Source: Parachlorella kessleri (Eukaryota; Chlorophyta; Trebouxiophyceae; Chlorellales; Chlorellaceae). From it: a stretch of 32,079 nt of DNA. This document shows positions 22,186-32,079 of this stretch, in pieces (position 1 is the stretch's first letter; each line of letters opens with the position of its first letter). A program made the position numbers and the translations under genes. The stretch is taken from positions 1-32,079 of the forward strand of contig BBXU01000980.1 in assembly GCA_001598975.1 (NCBI GenBank), written 5' to 3'. A model generated the notes under the pieces. That model was not told the origin of the DNA, did no database searches, and saw only the letters and a list, made by a program, of their open reading frames with translations.

Positions 22186-25100
22186 ATGGCTGGCGAGCTC
22201 AACCACAACGCGAACCCAGGAAGCCAGCCTTCGAACCTGGGTCACCTCCTTGAGCAGTATGTTGATCGTTACGCCGTGGGAGTTATCTGGTGAGAAGCAG
22301 TCAGCAGGACTGCGTTAGGTATATTCAGGAAAAAGCCCGTGTGTCCTCAGCTTGTGCCTGTTTCCTGTTGCTCTAAACCTGTCAACCCTCTCCCGCTGCC
22401 CCTGCAGTGCTGCCAGCGGGCTGTATATCCTGCGCTGCTTGCCCTCGGTGCTGTTCCCGCAAGGGTGGCTCATGACAAGTCTTGTCTTGCTGCTTGGCGT
22501 GGCACTGGGTGTGGCAGGCTTCGTGGCTGCCCTGGTGAGCTCAATAGTGTTAGTCGGACCTGTGCACCTGGTGCTAGTCAGCCGCATTGGCTTGTTGTGC
22601 TTACCAGGGAGGGAAGTACCTCTATGCCGCCCGTCTCAGCATGGGTATGAATGCATGGACGGGCAGCAAGTCTAAGGTGGCAGGCAGGAAGTCAACCTTT
22701 GAGGCTGGTGGTGGGTGCAACGAGCTTAACCCGTTTTAGCCGATGGTGACTAAAGATCTGTCCTCCTGCAGGTCTATGCTTTCTACCAGGTGACACAGCC
22801 AGGTAGTGCACCAGCACATGCCCCGCCGACCGGCTCGCAGCAGCGCCAGTCGCGGCGTGATGGTGCCCAGGAGGGTGGGGGGCTGCGGCGGCAAGTCAGT
22901 GCATCTGGCGACGTGCCGCCTCATGCTTTTTGCAAGCAGGGACAGCTGAGTGGGGTGATGTACACAGTGACGCTTTCGAGATTTGCACCCACCGACACTA
23001 TCGCTGACTGGCCGCCTGCCACCCAGGGGCCCCAAGCCTTTGCAAAGAAGTGGCGAGCAAGTGTCAGCCAGGGCACTCTGGTGCTCACTCCACTGATGGA
23101 ACCATCAGCGCCCACAGACCCGCAGGCGAAGCGGCAGGGCGCTGGCAAGCAGGCAACAGCTGCAGCTGCTGCTGCTACTGCTGCTGCGCCTTCTGCTTCG
23201 GCTGCCAGTGCCTCCCAGCTCGCCACGCCTTCGACTGCGGAAACTGCCGAGCCAGCAGATGCATCACGCACTGGGATCCCTGCCGAGCAAGAGCAGCAGC
23301 AGCAGCACCCAGGCAGTGAGCCTGCCATGGGTGCGGCAGCGGCAGCAGCGCCTGCCGCCAAGGTTGGCATCCCCCTAGAGGGCTGCCGTGTGGAGGTGGT
23401 GGCGGGAGGCCTCAAGGGGCGCAGCAGGTGGATCCGCCGTGCGCCGCTGTTGGTCTCGCACCCCAGGTGGAACCTGCTGGATGGGGAGCGCGGCTTTTAC
23501 GTTCTGGCAGGTGCGTGCCTTTGCGTCCTAACCCAGGAAGCTAGGTGTGAGGATTCGCACTCCTATAGTCTGACATGCTCGGCTTGTAAACTTCTGGTAC
23601 CACATTGGCCTGCGCTACTGCATGCGTATTTGCTGCGCGTACCCATCCTTGGGGTGCTGGCAAAGCACCCACCGCTCGTGGGGCCTCCCTGCCTACTGCA
23701 GAGGACTCCGCGTCCAAGCAGCAGTGGTACCACGCCCTGAGCTGGTGGTGTGATGGTGGGGCACTGCGCGGCGGAACCATCGCGGGGCTGTATGCCGCCT
23801 TCTGCTCCCTCATGGCGCAGCGGTCGGCTTTGGACTACCCCCAGGTTGTGTTGCAATACTGGTTCACCTCTGGTGCTACTGCCCTTTTGCTATGCAGGCA
23901 TTAACTGACTATTGTTTTGCCAACGTACTAGGTTGCTATCTACTAAGGGCCTTTTATCGGCATTTTCAATGATTCGCAGCGTACAACGGTGTATGGAGCC
24001 TATGCTCTTCTCTGCCAGGTGCCTGTCTGGCTCATTGCGCCACATTTACTTTTCCCTGAGCAGGAGGAGAGCCTCCAAAGGGGAGACCCCGCTTCAGCCG
24101 TTGGGGACAGCGGCAGCAGCGGCACTGAAGCCAACAGCACTGCAATAATTGGGGGCCAGGTGGCTGCCCGGGGTGGGGCTGGCAGGCGCACCTGGAAGGC
24201 CTGGGGGGCGCAGAAAATGCAGGTGAGGAGTGGGGAATTCTCATAAAGCTATACAGGCAGCTTCCGGCAGTTGCTCTTGTGGGATTTGCAATACCAATGT
24301 CGTTAAGTTCCCCACTGGAAATCCTCCATGTCTGGATTACTGGTCTAGTCTTATTGTATTCCTGCATGACGCGTCAGCACGCACGCATCTCACTGCTGCT
24401 ATGGGAAGCATGTCCATTAGACGGTAGCCACTAACTTTGGAGCTGGCTACGGCCAGCGCTTTGATGCTGGACAAGAGGTTGTCGGATGGCTCCCCATACA
24501 TCCCGTCAGCAGCGGGCCTAGCTTGCCCAACACCTATCACTGCTTGTTCCCCTGCCTGCAGGTGGTGAAGCGGCGCGTGCAGGAGCGGCGTGGCAGAGGC
24601 GGGCGCTTAACGGCCACCGAGGAGCAGCAGGTTGTGCTGGTGCAGAAGCAGGAGCTGGTCATGCAGCAGCAGCTGGGCATTGAGGCCGGTGGAGATGCAG
24701 AGGAGCTTCCAGGTCTGGCGCCCGTGGCAGTTGCGGCGGCGGCGCCCAGCTCGGCACTACCTTCGGCGGCTGTGTTTGCCTCCCTCCCTGGGACGTCCTT
24801 GGCCTTGCCTCAAGGTGGGTCGCGGTATTTTGCGGCTGGCAATCCTGGCCTGAGAGTTGAGCTGGCCGCAGTTGGGCCAACAGAAGGCCATGGGGGAGCA
24901 ATCGCACCCTGGGGTTTTCTCAGGCTTCCGCCTAGCGCAGTCACGGTAGAGCCATGGGACTCTGTCTGTCACTTGTGCCCCACTGCCGCACTGCTGCCAG
25001 CTGGGGAGCTCCCAGGATAAGGGGACAGTATGGCCCACAGGCGAGTGCTGACTAGGAGTGAGGGTGGAGGCACGCTGTAAGACCGGGGTTTGCCTAGAGT

Positions 25101-28100
25101 CGTCAGCGAGACATTGAGTCAAAGTGCTGGCCTGTATGGCCTTCAAGCGACACCACGGGCAGGGTGGAAACAAGCGCATGGGCGCAAGCAATGACACTGG
25201 GATTCCTAGGCTCCGCACGGAGCACTGCGAGTGGAGTTGGGGGCGGCAGTGTGACTCTGTTTGTTATATGTGCCACCTGCACCTCACTGGTGCACGGTGG
25301 AACCACAGGATGGGTGGACTAGACGCCCCACAAGCGATGGGTGGACACTGGGACATAAATATTTGCAAATGCGCGGGAGAATGGAACGCCTGGGCTCAGC
25401 GTGGAGCAGGGCTGGTCTTGGGGTACCACTTTCCTGAGGCATCTGTGGTTGTTGTAGTGCTATTATGACACTCCCGTCATCCGAGCTGCGTCCCAGCAGC
25501 TTCCAGCCTCCCTCAGAGGCGTTCGTGGTCTAGTGGTAGAATAGGTCCCTGCCAATGTTGCAGCTTCGGACCAGACCCGGGTTCGATTCCCGGCGAACGC
25601 ATTATCTTTTGTCGTTTTCCCCACCGCACCCCACCATGGCTTTCTTGCCAGCACTTACTGCACCCAGCTATACGCTGGGTGCAAAGCCTCTGCCAGTACT
25701 TATTAAAACGTACATGCGAAAGTACAGATATGGAGGTGCATATCAGGTTTTCCTCTCCCATACCTGCGGTCACAGCCGAGACCCTCAAAAGGCATGCTTG
25801 CTAGCCAAGCTCCTTCGTGTACCCCCCCCTGTGCTTCACTGCTCGCCTCTTCCCTACATCAGCTTCCTGTGCCCTGGCTCGGCCGGTCTCTCACACACCT
25901 AGCTGTAGTCAAACCCCCGGCTGAGAAGCCTGCGGCGGTCTCCCAGGCTCTTTTCGGCCTCCAGGCTCCTTATCTTACCCCTTTGCCAGGAAGACCTCTT
26001 GCCCGGGCAGCTGACCCTTATCGGAGCATGCTGTCGCGCTTCCGTGCTGATGGTGTGTTTTGCATGTCCTCATGTTTGCCCCGCAGGCAACCCCGCGTCA
26101 GCGCAGCCTGCTGGCGCTGCCTCGGCTGAGCTAAATGTGCTGGAGAGTCTCATGGACGAGCGGTGGATGCGGTCAACCAAGATCCCCATGCCGCCAGCCA
26201 TCCCGCAGGCAGTCTCGCGACCCCTGTCGCCTGTGCGCTCGCCCAACCGGCCTAGGTGCGTGTTCCTCGTTAGTAGGCTATGGGTGGGTGAGCCTGTCGT
26301 CCGGTTGCCTGATCTCTAGAAGGTTTGCTATTATGTCTTTCTACTGTGGCCTGCCCGCCGGCATGTGTGATCCCCAGTTTTGTCACGCCGATAGTAGTTT
26401 GCCGAGAAGAGAAACCGCCCTCTACCTGCAGGCGGAGCTCCTCCAACAACAGCTTCCAGGAGGATGACAGGGCTTACAGGGGCGCTGGTGGCAGCGGCTA
26501 CACCACCCCTCTCCTGGGCAGCAGTCCGGCAAAGCCACTGGCGGTAGGGTTGCCGGCCCCACCTCGCTCCCCGTTGAAGCCAGGGGACCCGCTGCTAGCC
26601 AACATTCATGGGCTGCAGCAGCCGGCCTCGCTGCCAGGGACTCCGCCCGGCCCTGGGCAGCAGCTGCCACAGGGGCAGCTGGCGCGCGGGGTACGCGCTG
26701 CTGCCAGCAGTGCCCTGCAGCCTGGGCAGCAGCAGGGGGTGCAGCAAGCGACTTTGCTACAGGAGGTGAACGTCGGTAGCGGACTTGGTGGCGCAGTTGT
26801 CACCGCCGCTGTCCCTGAGCAGGAACAGCTGGATGGGGAGGGAGGCAACAGTGCCCCGGGGTTGTTCAGCGGTGGTGCAACAGGAGCCCAGAAGGGCAGT
26901 GGCGGTGGCAGCACAAGTGGAATCCCAGCGGCACAGGAGTCTGGGGCGGGGCTCCCGCCGGGCATGCCGCCGCTGGTGGCGGCGGACTATGCAGTCAACA
27001 TGCTGCTGACTCGCTGGGGCTTCGACCTGCTACGAAATCCAGAGCTGCAGGTTGGTTGGTTGCCAGCTGCGGTACTTATTGCCTGCCTTCCCTACATCGC
27101 CAATCCTTCCTCGAGGGCCTTTGACTGCCATGCCCCTTGTACAAAAAGAGAAAGATGTTGGTACAAGATGCCACCACGTCTTCTGGGCTGCCTCTCCCCA
27201 GGGCATTTGTCCTGGAGAGCTGACTCTGAAAGCGCCACAGCAGCCAGCCGCAGCTTGCTTTGCAGCGGGGTCACCTAGGTGCGTTCCACACTCTAATTGT
27301 ACAAATAGAGACCAAAACACGGCGGCCTGGCTGCTCTGTGCAGGAGATGGTGAAGCAGCGGGTGCAGCGGCGGCTGGACCTGCTGAGCAAGCCAGACTAT
27401 GTACAAGTAAGCCTGCCCGAAACTCCCCGGTGAATACGTGCTTCTATACCCTGGCTATTGGCCTGGGCTGCCCGGCCCAGCCGCGATGCATTAGGCTTGC
27501 AAGCACCTCCTGCACACCACTTCCACATACAGATTGGTGCCAGGATGAGGAATGTACTGTCCATTTTGTAAGCGCGGTACTGCCGCTGATTCCCCCGCCC
27601 ACCCTCCTGTCCTGCAGTGCCTGGAGGTTGTGAGCGTGTCCATGGGCAGCACCGTGCCCACCGTGCGCAACTTTGCCGCGCTGCCCACCCCCGATGACGC
27701 CATCTGGCCACAGCTCGTTTTTGACTTGTACTATGCTGGTGCGCCCCTGCCCTGGCCTGCACCTAGCGGAGGTCACTGGTTGTACTCAGCGCCGTGGTTG
27801 GTACTGCTCCACATGGGCCCGCTGAGCATGCGCTTGCGTTCGCAACTGCGTACGGGCCAGCTTGCTATCCTGCTATGGCTCTCGTTTACCTGGAATTGGC
27901 AGGCTAAGCTGAGTAAGGCGGCTGCTGGTTCCCTGCGGCACGAGGAGCCGTCCCAAGTGCTAGGCAGGCCGTGCTTGCTGCACATATGTGTTCGACCTAC
28001 TTGGCAGGGGTTCCCCAGGGCGGCCCCACCAGCCGCAAGGGGAATCCTGCGTTCTTTGCAGGCGACCTCACCCTGACCTTGTGCTGGTCGAGGTTGGGGT

Positions 28101-31100
28101 TGGTGTGCCCCTTTAGTCAGGACCCGTGCCCCTTCTTCTGCTCCGCAGGCACCTTTACCCTCACCTTGGAGACCAAGGTGGATCCTCGAGATGCTGCCGC
28201 CTGGGGCCGCTTCGACCGTGCCCTCAGCCGCCTCGAGGGCCGGAGCCCTGGGGATGGTGAAGACGACAGTGCTGCGTATGGCGGCGGCGGCAGCACCCCA
28301 CGTGTTGGCAGCCTGACAGCTGGCAGCGGCGGCGCAGCGGCAGCATCTGCACCAGAGCTGGGGAAGTTTTCTCCCCCGGGCGGAGAGGCAGGGGATGAAG
28401 GTGCGGAAGCTCGCATCTCACAGGCTGTTGTTGGCCTGCTCCTGTGGTTGGCGCAAGCTGTGCACTGGGGTCTTGCACCAGCACCTAGGTGAGGCCTTGC
28501 TTCCACTAATCTCTTTGCAGGGCATCGGCGGGTGGCTAGCCTCACTTATAAGAGGAGCCACACAGCGAGCAGCCGAACTTGGTATCGAATCGAGAGCTTG
28601 TTGCTCTGCATGCAGAGGGCCTAGCAGCTGGGGATGATGAGTCAGCTGAGTCAGCCCCCGCGCTGGGCAGCTCCCCAACAGGCTCTGGCGGCGGCAAGAA
28701 GGGCCAGTTCATGAGCAAGCTGCGTGCCAGCGCCGGCCGCAAACTGAGGCAGCTAGCAGAGAACACGGCTACTCGCATTAGCAGGTGAGGTGGCGCTGGG
28801 CTGGGCTGGCCGGCAGCTTTGGCATGTACCAGCTGCAAGCATAGGGACATCGTCCTGCTGGGTTACGCTTTGGGCTGCGGCTGCTGTTGGAGAGTTGTTG
28901 CTGCCAGGGTCCTGCTGTTGGCTGCATTGCGGCCCAGGGGGGACAGAGCCCATTTTGCAGTGCTGCCGGCACCCTGCGGCTGTCTTGCCATACCTTGCGT
29001 ATATACTTGTCAGCGGCAGAACATATTTCCTTCTTGGTAGGTAGTTGATCTGGTCCGACCAGGCGGCATCACAAGGGTGCCTATCGCACATGTTGTTCAT
29101 CATCCACAACGGAGTCCCTGCCTGCCCCTTGCCAGGATGCCCCTGCGCGTGAGCCTCACTTTCTCAGTGCTAGAGGCCACAGTGCTGGCGTGGGTGCCGC
29201 CGCCTCCGGGCGACCGCCTGTTTGTGTCGTTCCTGCGGCCACCTCGTCTCGTGGTGCAGGCCAAACCAGAGGTGAGCCACTGGAAGGGCAGTGCTGCCAA
29301 GCTTGGGGGTTTTCACATGGGATTCCAGGAATGCGCTCGCTTGCTGCCTTCCTGCGCTCGCTAGGCCTGGCGGTACAGGCCAAGCAGCAGACAAGAAGCA
29401 AGCCCCCACCTAGGCAGGGGCACCAGCTGTTTCTCGGGCCGCCTTGGAGGGACCGTGAGCACCAGACTGGTGTCCGCTGTTGGGCATTCAGGCAGCTGCT
29501 GCAGCGCAGGAGAGGGTGGCCGCTGCACGGTGCCGTCTGCCTCAGCTGATTAGACTCAGAGCTTTGGGCTCATCATAAGAATGTGCATGTCATGGGAGTG
29601 CGTAATCCTCACTTCGACTGGCATGCACCAGCAACAAAGTCTCCCCTTGACATGCGCAGTTAGCGGGGCGCCTGCTCAAGTATAGCTACCACATTGCGAA
29701 GGTCAGCTCCTGGATCGAGAACTTGATGCGCAAGGCCCTTACTAAGAACATGGTGTTCCCAGGTAGGCCGGAAATCGTGCGCGGCCATGACCATCTTCGC
29801 AAGATTGAGGGTGCTTGCACCTCCCCCTGCTGGCCATAGCGCCTGACACCCAGGGTGCGGGGTTTAGCCTATGTAACGGAGGATGCTTGGGGGGTGCCGT
29901 GCCGTGCTAGCTGCCAAGTGCGGCGCCCCTTCCAGCCCAGCCTGCTGCCACAAAGTGTGGGAGAACATGCAGCACCACCCACCCCAGCTTGGCTTTTCTG
30001 TTTGCCATGCACGCCAAGTGAAGGCGGTTTGTCGATTTGATGTGCTATTTTGGTCCCTTGCCTTCGCAGGCTGCTCAGACTTCATCATGCGTGGCATGCT
30101 GGACCTGGATTCTCCCCACGTGGCCGACTCTCTGCCTGGGCTGGCCGCCAGCCGCCTAGCAGACCCCGCCACACACCCGCGCCAGCAGCAGGTGAAGCAA
30201 CAGCAAAAGCAGCCGCAGGAGCAGAAGCATGGCGAGTCCGTGCCTCAGCTTGGTGTTGACCAGGGCGGATCCCCAAGTGATGTTCGGTCCCGCTCAGCTC
30301 CTCAGGTGTCGTCAGGCACTGACCTGGCTAACGCTGGCAATAGCGTGCCGCAGGGGCAGCAGGAGCAAGAGCAGGAGCAGCAACTAGGACAGCATGAAAA
30401 GGGGCTGGGGGCAGCACCAGGGGGCGACAACCAGGAGCCAACAGGCTCTGCAGCTGCCGGCAGTACAGCCACAGCCAGGGTGGCCTCTGTGCCCATGGCT
30501 GTGCCTCTGCGCAGCTTGTCCACAGCGGGGGGTCAGCGGGAGCAGGTTGGAAGCACTGAAAGTCTCACAGCAACATGTACAGAGGGAAGCAGCTTGGAGA
30601 GGAGCGGCAGTGTGGGGGATGGGCGCAGCATGAGCGCCTCGTGGCCGGGCCTGCGGCCCTCGCTGCGACCTTCGCCACCAGGGGAGGAGGCGGCCGGAGT
30701 GGGCAGCGTCGACGACGGTACCTCTTTCTTTGCCTCTAGCAGGCGGGTCACTAAATCAGTGAGCTTCCAGCTGGAGGCGCAGCAAGGGGAAGATGGTGGC
30801 GCTGGGCATTTGGTTGCAGAAGAGGCCGCAATGGCAGCAACTGATGTGCAAGGCTCGGCAGCACCTGCGGGCAGTGTAGGTGCTGGTGATGCGCCTGTGC
30901 CAGCAGGAGCAGGCGGCGAGCCGCTTCTTGGGCCGCTGGCGCGAGCCATGCTCGGCATGCGGCAGGGCAGCGACGCTGGGCAGCTGGATGGCACCATTGC
31001 AGCATCGGCTGCCGAGGCAGGGGCGGCTCTACCGCCACTTGTTCGTTCTCCAGGTGCTGCGGCAATTGATGCTGGGGGTGGCGGTTTAGGGAGCGTTGGA

Positions 31101-32035
31101 GCTGATGTGGGAGAGAGGGGAAAGGAGGTGAAGGAGGCAGCAGAAGCTGGCCGCGTCAACCCAGAGGGAGATGGCGAAACCGTGGCAGCGGGCCAGCCAT
31201 CAGAGCGGGGGCATTTGGTGGGGAGTGGACCGCTGGGGCGGGCTATCTCAGCTGAGACTGGGGCACTGCTGTTCAGGGGCTCCAGGGCTCATTCTGTGGA
31301 GGGGCAGGAGGCAGAAGGGCAGGCGGATGCCACTCATCCCTCAAGCCGGGTAAGCAGTGTACCTCTCATGAGGCACATGTACGGCAGACATTGCGGCAGA
31401 TCTTTAAAGTGCCCGGACTGCCCCACTGCCGAGTGTTACAGGTCTTGTCGGGGTGTGATGTATGAGCAGGTGGGCAGTGTCAAATGCACTCTGGGCAGCA
31501 AATTGGGGGAAGAAAGGAAGACCCTCCGACAAGCCTCGCCCCAAGAGCGGCAGTCAAGCTAGCTGGCCCGGGTTACTCTCCTGTCCTGGCTGACTGACTG
31601 TGCCCTCTTGCGCTGCCTGCCGGCCTGCAGGGGAGCAGCAGCGTGCCAACCTCTCCGGCTGCTGGTCAGCCGGGCAGCTCCCGCCTCGTCAACAGGGGCC
31701 TGCAGTATCTGCAGCAGCACTCGCAGCAGGCAGCAGGTGCCCCCAGGGATGCCTCCACCAGGTCTCTGACCAGTGCAGACCCTGACCAGCATCTGGCATC
31801 AGAGGCTCAGCAGCCTCAGGAGCCGTCGGGGGGTGGCATCAAGGGCAAGGGCAGCCGCATGGCTAAGACGATGCTGAGCCGCATGAACCAGGCGGGCAAA
31901 GCGCTGGCGCAGCAATACCAGCAAGCACAGCAGGCCCGACACCAGCAGCTAGGTGGGGCAGGGGCTGGCGGGGTAGGGGCAAGCAGGGCAGCAGCGGCCC
32001 AGCCAGTTGAGCGTGGCAGGCTGCACTCTGACTGA
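22186..32035 (+). CDS. Membrane-anchored PH-like/SMP-domain lipid-transfer protein (TEX2/DUF2404 family)
   Basis: SMP-domain proteins shuttle lipids at ER contact sites; TEX2-like proteins anchor in the ER and carry a PH-like domain. Seventeen exons: 22186-22289, 22408-22534, 22608-22676, 22772-23510, 23702-23844, 24019-24222, 24562-24814, 26087-26255, 26432-27050, 27344-27406, 27618-27738, 28149-28400, 28553-28784, 29136-29271, 29660-29762, 30070-31349 and 31631-32035. The frame closes at 1672 residues. Residues ~56-77 are a membrane segment (LMTSLVLLLGVALGVAGFVA). A PH-like region spans ~155-380, split by Ala/Gln-rich insertions. The SMP domain runs ~788-1125: NMLLTRWGFDLLRNPELQ, VKQRVQRRLDLLSKPDYVQC, PQLVFDLYYAGTFTLTLETK, FVSFLRPPRLVVQAKPE and SSWIENLMRKALTKNMVFPG. 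Residues ~1130-1672 are a disordered Gln/Ala/Ser/Gly-rich tail. The exon 6 start (24019 or 24064) and the 28552 acceptor are the least certain. Intron 7 contains a tRNA gene. Confidence 0.87.
25519..25601 (+). tRNA. tRNA-Gly(GCC): tRNA-Gly(GCC) with a 12-nt anticodon-loop intron
   Basis: The 7-bp acceptor stem GCGTTCG/CGAACGC pairs perfectly and is followed by discriminator A. The D-arm region TGGTCTAGTGGTAGAA is the usual eukaryotic tRNA-Gly A box. The anticodon stem GGTCC/GGACC encloses 19 bases instead of 7, with anticodon GCC at 25551-25553 and about 12 extra bases after position 37, the canonical site of nuclear tRNA introns. The T arm CCGGG-TTCGATT-CCCGG is perfect. Without the intron it is 71 nt, normal for tRNA-Gly. 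No CCA is encoded, as in eukaryotes. It lies inside intron 7 of the SMP-domain gene, same strand. Confidence 0.95.
25607..25610 (+). terminator. Pol III T-run terminator for tRNA-Gly
   Basis: A TTTT run begins six bases after the tRNA 3' end, the usual RNA polymerase III stop. A second TTTT follows at 25615-25618. Confidence 0.65.
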
Positions 32036-32079
32036 TCAAGGGTTGATGCGGCCTGCAGAGGTACAACCTTGTGGGGCCC

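Noticed and set aside
22921..23415. 164-codon minus-strand frame with Ala/Cys runs
   Set aside because: It is the antisense of the Ala/Gln-rich insertion in the SMP-gene exon 4.
24815..25020. Continuation of the SMP-gene frame past 24814 to a stop at 25020
   Set aside because: The CAAG|GTGGGT donor joins in phase to 26087 and restores the family's order; the extension has no similarity. RNA evidence would be needed to exclude it as an alternative end.
30533..31159. 208-codon minus-strand frame
   Set aside because: It is antisense to the low-complexity tail of the SMP gene and has no recognisable domain.
31350..31562. Read-through of exon 16 to a TAG, giving a Cys-containing tail
   Set aside because: A strong CGG|GTAAGC donor and a TGCAG acceptor at 31630 join in frame to a further 134 codons, which better fit the tail's composition. 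It could still be an alternative 3' end.

Overview
The window is nuclear DNA of a green alga (Chlorophyta; lineage not resolved further). The evidence is as follows. Genes are split by many short GT-AG introns, often with CAG|GTGAGT-like donors and TGCAG acceptors. Coding GC is high. Proteins carry Ala/Gln/Gly-rich inserts. A eukaryotic tRNA has its own short intron. A SAC9-type phosphoinositide phosphatase with a WW domain, a family known from land plants, is present. TGTAA motifs, the usual green-algal poly(A) signal, lie downstream of some stops. No prokaryotic operon, insertion sequence or CRISPR array is visible. All exon models were built by eye from splice consensus, frame continuity and family similarity. 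The AKR, HIT, F-box/LRR and SMP models close in frame from start to stop.

Layout, left to right. (1) 165-2315, minus: a VID27/CYPRO4-like gene whose 3' half lies beyond the left edge. (2) 2633-4770, plus: a RimO-type methylthiotransferase whose N-terminal domain and radical-SAM cysteines are missing. (3) 5452-7428, plus: an F-box protein with leucine-rich repeats. (4) 8261-8602, minus: a small Pro/Tyr/Gly-rich protein. (5) 9029-11773, minus: an aldo/keto reductase with 9 exons. (6) 11911-13229, plus: a HINT-type histidine-triad protein, divergent from the reductase. (7) 13869-21731, minus: the SAC9-like phosphatase with 17 exons. (8) 22186-32035, plus: a 17-exon, 1672-residue membrane protein with a PH-like region and an SMP lipid-transfer domain (TEX2/DUF2404 family). 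A tRNA-Gly(GCC) gene sits inside its 1.27-kb seventh intron.

Genes 7 and 8 are divergent across 454 bp, and a palindromic TATA element lies between them. One protein should dephosphorylate phosphoinositides. The other should move lipids at a membrane contact site and has a PH-like region. The shared promoter region therefore suggests, without proving, co-regulation of membrane lipid functions. The other genes look like unrelated neighbours.

The most unusual features are the truncated RimO gene, the nested intron-containing tRNA, a 27-nt perfect inverted repeat combined with direct repeats inside a SAC9 coding exon, likely GC-AG introns in that gene, and a dispersed ~58-bp element present in two intergenic regions. 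I did not find a wholly new multi-gene system.
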